Source: Paracidobacterium acidisoli (lineage in GTDB: Bacteria; Acidobacteriota; Terriglobia; Terriglobales; Acidobacteriaceae). Taken from it: a DNA stretch of 64,000 nt. The notes under the pieces are model-generated. The model was not told where the DNA came from, did not search any database, and was given only the letters and a program-made list of their open reading frames with translations. The DNA is taken from assembly GCF_003428625.2 (NCBI RefSeq), contig NZ_QVQT02000006.1:124001-188000 (forward strand), given 5' to 3'. A program made the position numbers and the translations under genes. The stretch's first letter is position 1, and every line of letters begins with the position of its first letter. This document shows, one piece after another, positions 27,634 to 36,338 of the stretch.

Positions 27634-29085
27634 TTGCGCCGAGTTTTTGAAAATGACATGCTCCGGGATACCGGAGGCGCGCAGCACCCGCTCTCCATCA
27701 ACGGCCCCTCGGAAAAGGATTTTGGCGCCCGCCAGGGCTCTTCTGCGCTTCCCCTGCGCGGTTTCGGAATGCGGCTGGAGGCGGACTCGGCTTTTCCCGA
27801 GACGCGGACTCACGTGCGGTATTTTCTGGCCTTCTGGCTCTTTATTCTGAGCGGCGTGGCCTTCCTGGACCGCACCAATATCTCCATTACCGGCCTGCAG
27901 ATCAGCAAGGAATACGGGATCGGCAACCAGGAGCTGGGCTGGATCTTCAGCGCGTTTCTGATCGGTTATGCGGCGTTTCAGGTGCCGGCCGGATGGCTGG
28001 CCGCTCACTTCGGGCCGCGCAGAGTGCTCACCTTCGGCGTTCTGTCGTGGTGCGCGGCGACGGTTCTGACGGCGCTGCTGCCGGTGGGCATCAGCCAGGC
28101 GATTCTGCTTCTGGTCTCGATCCGGGTGGTGCTGGGCGCGGGCGAGTCGGTGATTTATCCGGCAGCCAACCAGTTTGTGGCGCGATGGGTGCCGCTCAGA
28201 GAGCGCGGCATTACCAACGGACTGATTCTCGCCGGGGTCGGCGCGGGCAGCGGCCTTACGCCGCCGATTCTTACCTGGCTGGTCGTTTCGTATGGCTGGA
28301 GGGTCGCGTTCTGGTTCAGCTCGGTGGTGGGTATTGCGGTTTGCGCGGTGTGGTGGCAGACCGCGCGGGATACTCCGGAGGAGCACCCCGCGGTGTCGAA
28401 GCTGGAGCTGCGCGAGATTCATGAGGGGCTTTCGTATCTGCCGAGCACGCCTTCGGAGTCGTCTACGCCGGTGATCTCGTGGAGGGCGATTCTGCACCGC
28501 AAGGATCTGCCCGCGCTGATTGCCGGATACTTCAGCTTCGGCTACATTGCGTGGATCTTCTTCAGCTGGTTTTTTCTTTACATGGCGCAGGTGCGCCAGT
28601 TCGACCTGAAGGCGAGCGCGTATTACTCCATGCTGCCGTTTCTGTCGATGACGGTATGCTGCCTGGCGGGCGGCGTGCTCAGCGATAAGCTCACGGAACG
28701 CTATGGTCTGCGCGTGGGACGCTGCTGGCTGGCCGCGGTGGCGCTGGTACTGACTGCGCTTTTCCTCCTCTTCGGCTCCCAGGTGCATAACTCCTCGCTG
28801 GCGGCGGTGACTCTGGCGGGCGGAGCGGGGGCGCTGTATCTCTCGCAGAGCTCTTACTGGTCTGTGTCGGTGGACATTGCCGGACCAAGCACGGGCGTGT
28901 TCTCGAGCATCATCAACATGGGCGGACAGATCGGCGGGGCGGTGACGGCTTCGCTGACGCCGTGGATCGCGCAGCGCTACGGCTGGACGACTTCGTTTGC
29001 CATCGCCGCGGTGCTGGCCATCTTCAGCGCACTGTGCTGGCTCACGGTTCGTCCGGAGAGCCCTATCCCCGTTCCTGCCGAATGA
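27634..29085 (+). CDS. MFS transporter, hexuronate/aldonate (ACS) type, second paralogue
   Basis: A permease of up to 483 residues, closely related to the one at 24846-26213 (shared FLDRTNIS, VPLRERG, GVGAGSGLTPP and FFLYMAQVR). The start is uncertain: TTG at 27634 has GGAG 7 bases upstream but gives a 60-residue hydrophilic leader, while ATG at 27769 would match the paralogue's length but has no ribosome site. It is divergent from the exported RraA gene and followed 10 bases later by the sensor kinase gene, suggesting co-transcription. The substrate is probably a sugar acid made by the surrounding periplasmic enzymes (inference). Confidence 0.85.
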   Translation: MRRVFENDMLRDTGGAQHPLSINGPSEKDFGARQGSSALPLRGFGMRLEADSAFPETRTHVRYFLAFWLFILSGVAFLDRTNISITGLQISKEYGIGNQELGWIFSAFLIGYAAFQVPAGWLAAHFGPRRVLTFGVLSWCAATVLTALLPVGISQAILLLVSIRVVLGAGESVIYPAANQFVARWVPLRERGITNGLILAGVGAGSGLTPPILTWLVVSYGWRVAFWFSSVVGIAVCAVWWQTARDTPEEHPAVSKLELREIHEGLSYLPSTPSESSTPVISWRAILHRKDLPALIAGYFSFGYIAWIFFSWFFLYMAQVRQFDLKASAYYSMLPFLSMTVCCLAGGVLSDKLTERYGLRVGRCWLAAVALVLTALFLLFGSQVHNSSLAAVTLAGGAGALYLSQSSYWSVSVDIAGPSTGVFSSIINMGGQIGGAVTASLTPWIAQRYGWTTSFAIAAVLAIFSALCWLTVRPESPIPVPAE

Positions 29086-29095
29086 TGTGGATCGT

Positions 29096-30157
29096 ATGCT
29101 GCAGGCCGGCTCAGAGTTAACCGCAATGGACAAGGCGCTTCTTTCTGCCGGGGCACAAGATCCGCGGCGGTGCGGCTTCCGTTTCTCTTTTGGCCTGCCT
29201 GTCCTACTGCTCGCGCTCACGGTGAGCGTGGGACTTCAAACAGCGGCACATGCCGAGAAGGCCGACGGCGCTTCGGCTGCCGCACAGAGCTCGACGGCGA
29301 AGGGCGCTGCGCAGGCTTCGCAGCAGCAGCAGGCAGCCGGATCGGCGCAGACGCTCGAATCGCGGCTGCCGTTCTATCAGACGTGGTACTTCTATCTCGC
29401 GCTGCTCTTCCTCGGCATCACGCTGCCGGTGCAGATCTTTCGCCGCCGCATGCTGCTGATGAAGGGCAGGATCGGCATTGTGGTCGAGGAGCGGAACCGC
29501 ATCTCGCGCGAGTGTCACGACACGCTCATGGCCGGCTTTGCGGCGATCTCATGGCAGCTGGAGGCAACGGCGAAGCTCTTCCGCGACAGCGGGCTCGAGT
29601 CGACGCCGGCGGCTGAGTCGTGCGAGCTGGCGCGCAGCATGGTCTCGCACTGCCAGGCGGAGGCGCGGCGCATTATCTGGGACCTGCGGGAGACCGACGA
29701 GGTGACCAGCGTTCTTTCGCAGGCGCTGACGCGGTCGCTGGCGGCCAATCACGTTCAGGGCAGGACGCAGACGACACTCGAAGTGGAGGGCGAGGAGATT
29801 CCGCTGGCGCCGGGCTGCGTGCATCATCTGGTCTGCATCAGCCAGGAGGCGGTAAACAATGCCATGCGCCACGCCAGCGCCTCGCGCATTCTGGTGCATC
29901 TGAAGTATGCGAGCGATGCGCTCTTTCTCTCGATCCGCGACGACGGCAGCGGATTTCAGCCCTCGTTCCGCGCCTCATCGCGCTACGGACACTTCGGTAT
30001 TGCCGTGATGCAGGAGCGGGTGAGAAAGATCGGCGGCGTCTTCCGTATTCATTCCCTGGCCGACTCGGGAACGGAAGTGGCGGTGGAGGTGCCCTTCAAC
30101 GCGACGGAACAACTCGTGCATCAGGGGCAAAACGTCATACGATGGATCGGAATATGA
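29096..30157 (+). CDS. NarL-type sensor histidine kinase (HisKA_3)
   Basis: A kinase of about 353 residues. Two hydrophobic segments (about 32-50 and 97-115) bracket a short Ala/Gln/Ser-rich stretch of about 45 residues, too small for a normal sensing domain. The dimerisation helix carries the phosphorylated histidine H141 in ECHDTLMAG. The ATPase domain has SQEAVNNAMRHA (N box) and RDDGSGF (G1 box). The start is not certain because ribosome sites are weak. It overlaps the response regulator by 4 bases (ATGA), a translationally coupled pair. Located between permease and catabolic genes, it probably regulates the sugar-acid cluster. Confidence 0.85.
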   Translation: MLQAGSELTAMDKALLSAGAQDPRRCGFRFSFGLPVLLLALTVSVGLQTAAHAEKADGASAAAQSSTAKGAAQASQQQQAAGSAQTLESRLPFYQTWYFYLALLFLGITLPVQIFRRRMLLMKGRIGIVVEERNRISRECHDTLMAGFAAISWQLEATAKLFRDSGLESTPAAESCELARSMVSHCQAEARRIIWDLRETDEVTSVLSQALTRSLAANHVQGRTQTTLEVEGEEIPLAPGCVHHLVCISQEAVNNAMRHASASRILVHLKYASDALFLSIRDDGSGFQPSFRASSRYGHFGIAVMQERVRKIGGVFRIHSLADSGTEVAVEVPFNATEQLVHQGQNVIRWIGI

Positions 30158-30777
30158 AACCAATCCGTGTGCTTCTGATCGAAGATCATTTTCTTGCGCG
30201 CATGGCGCTGCACTCCGTGCTCTCGGCGCATTCGCAGATACAGATTGTGGGCGAGGCCTGCGACGGCGAGGCCGGACTGGCGATGTACCGCTCGCTGCTT
30301 CCGGACGTGGTGGTGCTGGACCTGCGGCTTCCGCTGATCAGCGGCTTCGATCTGATCGTGAAGATCAAAGAAGAGTTTCGCTCGGCTCACATTGTCGTGC
30401 TTTCGAATTACTCCGGCAGCGAGGATATTTATCGCGCGGTGCGAAGGGGCGCAATGGCTTATCTGACGAAAGATGCGAGCGGCGAAGAGCTGATCAACGC
30501 GATCGAGAGCGTGCATCGCGGTCTGCGCTATTTTCCGAACATGGCTCTGGACCGGCTTGCCGAGCGGACACCCGCTCTGGAGCTGACTCCGCGAGAGACC
30601 GAGGTGCTGAGCTGCATTACCCGGGGCTACAGCAATCGCGAGATCGCCGAAGAGCTGGGCATCGCGGAGAAGACGGTCCGAATCCACGTCAGTTCCCTGC
30701 TCGACAAGATGGGCGCGAGAGACCGCACGCAGGCGACGATCTATGCCCTGCAGCGTGGCTTGATCCATCTGGAGTAA
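30154..30777 (+). CDS. LuxR/NarL-family response regulator
   Basis: A 207-residue two-domain regulator. The receiver has the acidic pair in IEDH, phospho-acceptor D56 in VVVLDLRLP, and the switch lysine in YLTKDAS. The C-terminal GerE helix-turn-helix is LTPRETEVLSCITRGYSN onward. It starts inside the kinase stop codon (ATGA); an alternative ATG at 30142 would add four residues. The cognate kinase is upstream and the exported RidA and SelA-like genes are downstream, so these are its likely targets. Confidence 0.9.
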   Translation: MKPIRVLLIEDHFLARMALHSVLSAHSQIQIVGEACDGEAGLAMYRSLLPDVVVLDLRLPLISGFDLIVKIKEEFRSAHIVVLSNYSGSEDIYRAVRRGAMAYLTKDASGEELINAIESVHRGLRYFPNMALDRLAERTPALELTPRETEVLSCITRGYSNREIAEELGIAEKTVRIHVSSLLDKMGARDRTQATIYALQRGLIHLE

Positions 30778-30917
30778 TCTTTAAGGCCATTTAGCCTGGC
30801 CTGTCATGGGGCATTTGTCCGTATATGGACGTGCCGCTTCGTCTTATGCTTTCCGCATTGCGCAATCCGGGTCCGGAGACGGCTTTTATTCCGGCGAGAG
30901 CGTGAGGGAGAGACCTG

Positions 30918-31463
30918 ATGGAGACCAGCACCCGACGAAAGTTTTTTGGCAGAGCCGCGGCTGCCGCCGCTCTTGCCGGAGCGCCAAAGCTTTTTGCGCA
31001 GCAGCCCGCTTCTTCCGCCACGCCGGCCTCGGGCGAGAAGCGCATATCCAATCATGTGCATGACGGCATCTTTTACTTCTCCGGAACAGGCGCCAATGAC
31101 GACTTCCCGGACAGCGACCACGTCACGGTAAACGATCCCTTCGAGAAGCACGTGACGCGTACGATGGAGGCGCTGAAAAGAACTCTGGAGGGCCGCGGCT
31201 GCACGATGGACAGCATTCTTCACCTCGAGGTCTTTCTGTGCCTGCCGCTCTCCGATTCGATTCCGATGCCCACGGGGAAGGCGCGCTTCGACGCGCACAA
31301 GGCGCAGTACGATGCGCTGAACAAAATCTATCGGACCTATTTCAGTCCCGGTAAGGCTCCGTCACGCGCCTGCATGGCGCTGGAATGGATACCGGGCGAT
31401 TCACTGATCGAGATTGTGGGGAGCGCCCTGGTGGTGGGGCCGGCCACGTCTCATGAAGACTGA
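30918..31463 (+). CDS. Tat-exported RidA/YjgF-family protein
   Basis: A 181-residue protein. The N-terminus STRRKFFG followed by an alanine-rich hydrophobic run and LFAQ is a Tat-type signal, whereas RidA proteins are normally cytosolic. The RidA fold follows (HDGIFYFSGTG, LEGRGCTMDSILHLEVFL), and PSRACM supplies the arginine that in RidA binds the carboxylate of imine or enamine intermediates. It lies 35 bases upstream of a Tat-exported SelA-like PLP enzyme, whose eliminations would generate such intermediates, so hydrolysing them is the inferred role. Confidence 0.85.
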   Translation: METSTRRKFFGRAAAAAALAGAPKLFAQQPASSATPASGEKRISNHVHDGIFYFSGTGANDDFPDSDHVTVNDPFEKHVTRTMEALKRTLEGRGCTMDSILHLEVFLCLPLSDSIPMPTGKARFDAHKAQYDALNKIYRTYFSPGKAPSRACMALEWIPGDSLIEIVGSALVVGPATSHED

Positions 31464-31498
31464 TTCCACTTCAGCCGTTTATCAGAAGGAGTGAAAAG

Positions 31499-32899
31499 AT
31501 GCCGTTCCCTTCGAGATGGAGCCGCCGTTCCTTTCTTGGCGCACTGAGCACAATCACGGGCGGTCTGCTGGCGCCGGATCACCTGAAGGCCGCGTCGATG
31601 CTGAGCCCGAAACGGAAACGCCCGGTAGATGGCGATCCGATTGTGCCGATCGAGAGCGGCCTGGGATCGACCGGCGACATCTACGCCGAGCTTGGCATTA
31701 CGCCGCTGGTCAACATCAACGGGACGCTGACGGTGATCGGTGGATCGGTGATGCGCCCTGAAGTGATGGAGCTGATTCGCCAGGGGAACCAGCACTGCGT
31801 GTCGATTGACGAGCTGGAGATCGCGGCGGGGAAATTTATCGCGAAGATCTGCAGGTCTCCCACGGGCTATACGGGCCTGGTGACAGGAGGAGCGGCTGCG
31901 GCGCTGACGGTGGGCTACGCCGGGATGATGACCGAGGATCTGAATCCGCGTCTGCGCACCATTCCGGATGTGAGCGGATTTCCGAGGACCGAGGTGATCA
32001 TCCAGAAGAGCCATCGCTATGCCTTCGACCACCAGATTCGCCAGACAGGCGCGACGCTGGTGGAGGTGGAGACGCGCGAGGAGATGATTGCGGCGATCAA
32101 TCCGAAAACAGTGGCGATTCACTTCACGAATATTCTGTCGGACCAGGGACAGGTGAGCGGTCCGGAGACGGTTGCCATTGCGAAGGCGCACAACCTTTAC
32201 ACCTTCAACGATGCTGCCGCGGATGTTCCGCCGAAGGAGCGGCTGTGGGAGTATCCGGGACTGGGCTTCGACCTGGTGGCCTTCAGCGGCGGCAAAGATA
32301 TTCGCGGGCCGCAGGCCTCCGGCGTGCTGATCGGCAGAGAAGAGCTGATTCGCTATGCGCTGCTGAATATGAGTCCGCAGGAAGATCGCGTCGGACGCTG
32401 CTGTAAGGTCGGCAAAGAGACGATCTTCGGCCTGCTGAAGGCGCTGGAGCTTTTCGTGAATCAGGACCTGGACGAAGACACGCGTATGTACGATGCGCGC
32501 GCGCGGGTGATTACCGATGCGGTGACGAAGTTCGGCGTGACGGCGCTTCCGAGGCAGTACAATCCGCAGGCGCTTGGCAACGTGACTCCGTATTACTCAT
32601 GGCGAATTGCTCCGCGGCTTGGATTGACCGGGGCGGATGTGATGCAGAAGCTGGCCGAAACGCGGCCTCTGGCGATTGGAGCACGCAGCGCCGGCGCGAG
32701 CGGTTTGCGCGGCCGCGATCCTGAAGGCGCATCGGAGCCGAAGCCCGCACCGAAGCCTCACACGAAGAAGTACTCCGATGACGATCCGGAAAGCGGCCCG
32801 AACGATTTTGGATTCCCTCTCTGGCAGCTGAAGGAAGGAGAAGACAAGCTGATTGCGGACCGGCTGGCTGAGATCTTCAGCGAGGCGCGGAAGGGATAA
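31499..32899 (+). CDS. Tat-exported PLP-dependent SelA/D-glucosaminate ammonia-lyase-like enzyme, copy 1
   Basis: A 466-residue fold-type I PLP protein. A classical Tat signal (SRRSFLGALSTITGG) opens it, so it probably folds with PLP in the cytoplasm before export. The Schiff-base lysine is K266 in FSGGKDIRGPQ, and D238 in FNDAA should contact the pyridine nitrogen. Relatives are annotated as selenocysteine synthase-like or as ammonia-lyases/dehydratases acting on 2-amino-2-deoxy-gluconate (DgaE type). There is no selA/selB context here, so a role in tRNA-Sec is unlikely. A charged insert rich in Lys/Pro/Asp lies near residues 410-445. It is in an operon with the exported RidA. Confidence 0.8.
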   Translation: MPFPSRWSRRSFLGALSTITGGLLAPDHLKAASMLSPKRKRPVDGDPIVPIESGLGSTGDIYAELGITPLVNINGTLTVIGGSVMRPEVMELIRQGNQHCVSIDELEIAAGKFIAKICRSPTGYTGLVTGGAAAALTVGYAGMMTEDLNPRLRTIPDVSGFPRTEVIIQKSHRYAFDHQIRQTGATLVEVETREEMIAAINPKTVAIHFTNILSDQGQVSGPETVAIAKAHNLYTFNDAAADVPPKERLWEYPGLGFDLVAFSGGKDIRGPQASGVLIGREELIRYALLNMSPQEDRVGRCCKVGKETIFGLLKALELFVNQDLDEDTRMYDARARVITDAVTKFGVTALPRQYNPQALGNVTPYYSWRIAPRLGLTGADVMQKLAETRPLAIGARSAGASGLRGRDPEGASEPKPAPKPHTKKYSDDDPESGPNDFGFPLWQLKEGEDKLIADRLAEIFSEARKG

Positions 32900-32912
32900 C
32901 AGGAATTGCTGA

Positions 32913-32937
32913 GGGAGCCGGTGAGGTTACGGCTTCC
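32913..32937. terminator. Hairpin between convergent SelA-like and cytochrome genes
   Basis: GGGAGCCG and CGGCTTCC form an 8-bp stem (one G-T pair on the plus strand) around a 9-base loop in the 38-base gap between two converging genes. The T-tract is weak. Confidence 0.35.
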
Positions 32938-33756
32938 TTACTGATCGTCGTCGTCATCGCTGTCGGAGTGCGTGCCGGCGGGAGCGGGGCCCATCAGCGA
33001 TGCGGACTTGATCAGATAACTCACCAGATCATTCAGCTCTTTTGGCGTGAGCGTCTTTCCGTAGTCTTGCGGCATCAGCGTCTGCCTGCCGGTGTTCAGC
33101 GTGGCGATGCATTCGCGTGGAATGCTGTGGAAGGCTCCGTCTCTGGTCTGCAGCACAACATGAAAATTGTTTTCCGCACGCAGCAGTCCTTCATATTTCG
33201 TTCCATCGCTGAGAGCAATGCTTGTCAGATGTCCACGGCTCTCGGGGCCGTTGTCGGGGCTGACAATGGCGGTGCGAACGGCATCGACTGCACGGCCGCG
33301 CGCGTAATCGCTCAGGTCATCGCCGAGAAATCCGCCCCTGCCTCGCATCATGTGGCAGCTTGCACAGGAAGCTTTGCCGGCGAAGAGCGCTTCTCCGGCT
33401 GCCGGATCACCAGGAAGCTCAACGTGCGCCGTGTCTCCCACACCCTGCAGGACGCGCAGGTAAGCGACGAGCTGGCCGACCTTTTCGTTTCCGAGATGCG
33501 CGAAGGACGGCATGCCTGCTTCGGCAATTCCGTGGCTCACGATGCCCTTCAACTGCGCATCGGAGGCGGCAACGATATCGTGACGGGTGGCAATATTCGG
33601 GGCATGCTCTCCACCGCGGCCGTCACTGCCGTGACAGGCGGAGCAGTTCTGACTGAAGAGGAGCGCGCCCGCACCGTCTTTAGTGGTCTGCGCGGATAAA
33701 GCGCCCGCCAGGAGCGTAAGAGAGCAGAAAACACCCAGATGTATCCGTGTAAACAA
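32938..33756 (-). CDS. Periplasmic diheme cytochrome c with putative heme-binding (TIGR02603-like) domain
   Basis: A 272-residue exported cytochrome. After a signal peptide come CSACH (38-42) in an N-terminal class I domain and CASCH (131-135) in a second domain. The latter continues with GRGGFLGDDLSDY, a beta-rich KYEGLLRAENNFHVVLQTRDG stretch and LMPQDYGKTLTPKELNDLVSYL, the pattern of TIGR02603 domains found on PQQ dehydrogenases and sugar oxidases. The tail is an odd run of aspartates (DSDDDDDQ). The start appears to be TTG with a weak ribosome site. It follows the PQQ-dehydrogenase operon and probably accepts its electrons. Confidence 0.85.
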   Translation of the reverse strand: MFTRIHLGVFCSLTLLAGALSAQTTKDGAGALLFSQNCSACHGSDGRGGEHAPNIATRHDIVAASDAQLKGIVSHGIAEAGMPSFAHLGNEKVGQLVAYLRVLQGVGDTAHVELPGDPAAGEALFAGKASCASCHMMRGRGGFLGDDLSDYARGRAVDAVRTAIVSPDNGPESRGHLTSIALSDGTKYEGLLRAENNFHVVLQTRDGAFHSIPRECIATLNTGRQTLMPQDYGKTLTPKELNDLVSYLIKSASLMGPAPAGTHSDSDDDDDQ

Positions 33757-33863
33757 TGGCTGATTCTACCTGTCGGCTCCCGCGGGCGAGTACATCAGGA
33801 ATGCCTGCCCAAAAGCATAGAACGAGGTCTCTCGCATGAAAACGGCGCAGCGCCCTATTCGGT

Positions 33864-33883
33864 GTTAGAGCAATTGTCCTAAC
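33864..33883. promoter_or_regulatory. GTTA-N12-TAAC palindrome upstream of the cytochrome gene
   Basis: A 20-bp palindrome centred on AATT (8 of 10 pairs symmetric) lies in the gap before the cytochrome start. The half-sites resemble the CGTTA/TAACG sites near the TonB and GH3 genes, but the spacing is one base longer, so a common regulator is uncertain. Confidence 0.4.
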
Positions 33884-33907
33884 GCGAAGAGCCGGCCGGA
33901 ACGAGCC

Positions 33908-34672
33908 TTACACCGGACGGGCAAGCGCGCGCAGCGTCTCTTTCTTCAGCAGCGAGGAAGACTGCACATCCAGATAAATCGCGGCATTTGCGTGCGCGCG
34001 CAGAATTGACGCGGGCGCGGCCGGGCTTACCGGATGATCGAAGCACGCCTCGATCGCGGCGGCTTTGCGCGGGCCGGGCACGATGGCGAGAATCTCCTTC
34101 GCCTTCAATACCTGCTGCACGGACATGGAGACGGCGCGCCAGGGGACCATATCAAGCGAGGGAAACCAGCCCTCCTCGACCTGCTGGCGGCGGCACATCT
34201 CGTCCAGCTCCACAACGATGTATGGCTCTTCGGTGGCAAAATCGGCAGGCGGATCGTTGAAGGCGAGATGCCCGTTTTCTCCGATGCCGACAAAGGCTAC
34301 GTCGATGGGCGCGGAGGAGATGGCTTCGCCGGCGCGGCGGATGACCTCGGCCGGGTCCTGCTCGCCATCGAGCAGATGGAAGGCCGTGATGCCTGTCTTC
34401 GCAATGAGGCGGTCCTGCAGGAATCCGCAGAAGCTGGCGGGATGGGTCATCGGCAGCCCGATGTATTCGTCGAGATGGAAGAGCTCCACGCGCGACCAGT
34501 TGATGCCGGGCGTGGCCGTCAGCGCTTCGAGGAATTCGAACTGAGAGGCCGCGCTGGCCGCGATGATGCGCGCCCTGCCGCGCTCTCTGATACTGCGCCG
34601 GATGGCGGCTGCCGCCTGCGCCGCGGCGGCCTTGCCGAGGGACTTTCTGTCTTCATGAACCAGTATGTGCAT
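33908..34672 (-). CDS. nagB: Glucosamine-6-phosphate deaminase (NagB-like)
   Basis: A 254-residue cytoplasmic enzyme without a signal peptide. It would convert glucosamine-6-phosphate to fructose-6-phosphate and ammonia. The catalytic base region [10 protein letters not shown] (D68) and the ring-opening histidine in [14 protein letters not shown] (H135) are present. It is slightly shorter than E. coli NagB and lacks its allosteric region, so it should be non-allosteric. The ATG at 34672 follows AGGT. It is 43 bases downstream of the PQQ dehydrogenase on the same strand. Its presence is the best evidence that the neighbouring pathway handles amino sugars. Confidence 0.88.
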   Translation of the reverse strand: MHILVHEDRKSLGKAAAAQAAAAIRRSIRERGRARIIAASAASQFEFLEALTATPGINWSRVELFHLDEYIGLPMTHPASFCGFLQDRLIAKTGITAFHLLDGEQDPAEVIRRAGEAISSAPIDVAFVGIGENGHLAFNDPPADFATEEPYIVVELDEMCRRQQVEEGWFPSLDMVPWRAVSMSVQQVLKAKEILAIVPGPRKAAAIEACFDHPVSPAAPASILRAHANAAIYLDVQSSSLLKKETLRALARPV

Positions 34673-34715
34673 ACCGTACCTGCCTGGTCTGTACGCTGTG
34701 TGCTCGTCGATGCTG

Positions 34716-36338
34716 TTATGGCAGAGCAAAGGTGAAGAGATCGTCGCCGGCGGCGATCGCGACATATTGCTTACCGTTGACCGCATAACTCATCGGGGAG
34801 GCATGCTGAGGCTGCCCGGTGTTGAAGTGCCACAGGCTCTTCCCTGTTCTGGCGTCCACGGCTTCGAAGCTGTTGGCGTCGTCGGCGAAGAAGACCAGGC
34901 CTGCGGCGGTCGTCATGACTCCGCCCCACGACTGGGCATTGCCCACCTGTGGATAGATCCATGCGAACGAATGCGTGGAAGCGTCAAAGGCCATAAGCCG
35001 CTTTTTGCCCTTTGCATTCGGATCGCGGCGGCCGCCAGTGGCATAGAACTCCTTGCCCTCTTCAAACTCCTGGGGCTTTGAAGAGTTTACCGAGCACTCA
35101 TCGAGAGCAAGGAAGTAGAAGAGCTGCGTTCCGGGATTGTAGGCGGGCGAATACCAGTTGGAGGCTCCCACTTCTCCAGGGCACACGAGCGTCCCTTCTG
35201 CAGTCGGCTTTACATCGGTGTAGATCGGGCGGCCCTGCGGATCGATTCCCTTCGCCCAGTTCAGTTTTTCGGCGAAGCGCGTTGCCGACAGAAACTTTCC
35301 GTTGGTGCGATCGAGAATATAGAAAAAGCCGTTGCGATTCGCTTCCATCAGCAGCTTTCGCGGCTGACCGTCGTAGATTCTGTCAACGAGAACCGGCGTT
35401 TCGACTCCATCGAAGTCGTAGAGATCGTGCGGCGTGAATTGAAAGTACCACTTTATGGCGCCGGTGTCGGGATCGAGCCCAAGCACGCATGCTGTATAGA
35501 GATCGTCGCCGGGGCGGCCGGTTCCGTCATAGTCGGGCGCTGCGTTGCCGGTGCCCCAGTAGAGCGTGTTCAGCTCCGGATCGAAGGTTCCCGGCATCCA
35601 TGAAGCGCCGCCGCCGTGCAGATAGAGATTGCCCGGCCAGCTCGATGAGCCGAATTCGCCGGGAGCGGGAATGGTCCACCGCCTCCAGACCTCGGCGCCG
35701 GTCTGCGCATCGAAAGCGGCGATGAATCCCCTGACTCCGTCGTCACCGCCGGAGGTTCCGACGATGACTTTGCCCTTCACCATCAGCGGCGCACTGGTCG
35801 CGCCGTAGTTTTTGTTTCCGTCGGTGTATGCGATATCCCAGATCAGATGGCCGGATCGCGCATCGAGGCAGAGCAGATGCGCATTGTCGGTTTCCATGTA
35901 CAGGCGATCGCCCCAGACGGCAACGCCGCGATTGATGTGGCCCGCTGCGTCATCGATGAGGCCGTCGCTTACCGGCCGCGAGTAGTGCCACAGGATCTGC
36001 CCGTCTTCGGCATTGAGCGCGTAGGCGTCATTCGATGCGGTGACGTACATCACTCCGTTGACCACGACCGGAGTGACCTCGAGCGTGCCTGCGTTTCTGC
36101 TGTGGAAGACCCAGACGGCGCGAAGCTGCTTTACATTGTCGGGCGTGATCTGCGTGAGGCCGCTGTACCGCTTTCCGGTGTAGTCGCCGTTGTAGGTCGG
36201 CCACTCGCCTTTTTTGAATGCAGAGGCAATATCCTCGGTTGTTTTGATGGTCGTCGCCGTGTTCTGGCCAGCGGCAGCCGCAGTGAGACCGAGCGCCGCA
36301 CAGCACAGGCAGAGAACGCCTTTTACGAACCGGATCAA
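34716..36338 (-). CDS. Exported PQQ-dependent sugar/alcohol dehydrogenase
   Basis: A 540-residue quinoprotein with a signal peptide ([16 protein letters not shown]) and repeated beta-propeller blades ([39 protein letters not shown]). [20 protein letters not shown] and [12 protein letters not shown] are the PQQ-site and catalytic-aspartate regions of the methanol/ethanol/glucose dehydrogenase family. The adjacent Cys-Cys ring of methanol dehydrogenase is not seen, which fits a sugar or polyol enzyme. No heme domain is fused; the nearby diheme cytochrome can take the electrons. Translation starts at TTG inside the stop of the upstream gene (TTGA overlap). The substrate is not provable from sequence. 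Confidence 0.87.
   Translation of the reverse strand: MIRFVKGVLCLCCAALGLTAAAAGQNTATTIKTTEDIASAFKKGEWPTYNGDYTGKRYSGLTQITPDNVKQLRAVWVFHSRNAGTLEVTPVVVNGVMYVTASNDAYALNAEDGQILWHYSRPVSDGLIDDAAGHINRGVAVWGDRLYMETDNAHLLCLDARSGHLIWDIAYTDGNKNYGATSAPLMVKGKVIVGTSGGDDGVRGFIAAFDAQTGAEVWRRWTIPAPGEFGSSSWPGNLYLHGGGASWMPGTFDPELNTLYWGTGNAAPDYDGTGRPGDDLYTACVLGLDPDTGAIKWYFQFTPHDLYDFDGVETPVLVDRIYDGQPRKLLMEANRNGFFYILDRTNGKFLSATRFAEKLNWAKGIDPQGRPIYTDVKPTAEGTLVCPGEVGASNWYSPAYNPGTQLFYFLALDECSVNSSKPQEFEEGKEFYATGGRRDPNAKGKKRLMAFDASTHSFAWIYPQVGNAQSWGGVMTTAAGLVFFADDANSFEAVDARTGKSLWHFNTGQPQHASPMSYAVNGKQYVAIAAGDDLFTFALP

Noticed and set aside
27577-29220. 547-codon open frame on the minus strand
   Set aside because: It is antisense to the second MFS permease, is rich in Arg, His and Gln, has no domain or ribosome site, and overlaps a clear membrane transporter.
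31499-32899. Selenocysteine synthase (selA)
   Set aside because: The protein has a Tat signal, and no selB, selC or selD gene is visible. The local context is sugar-acid metabolism.
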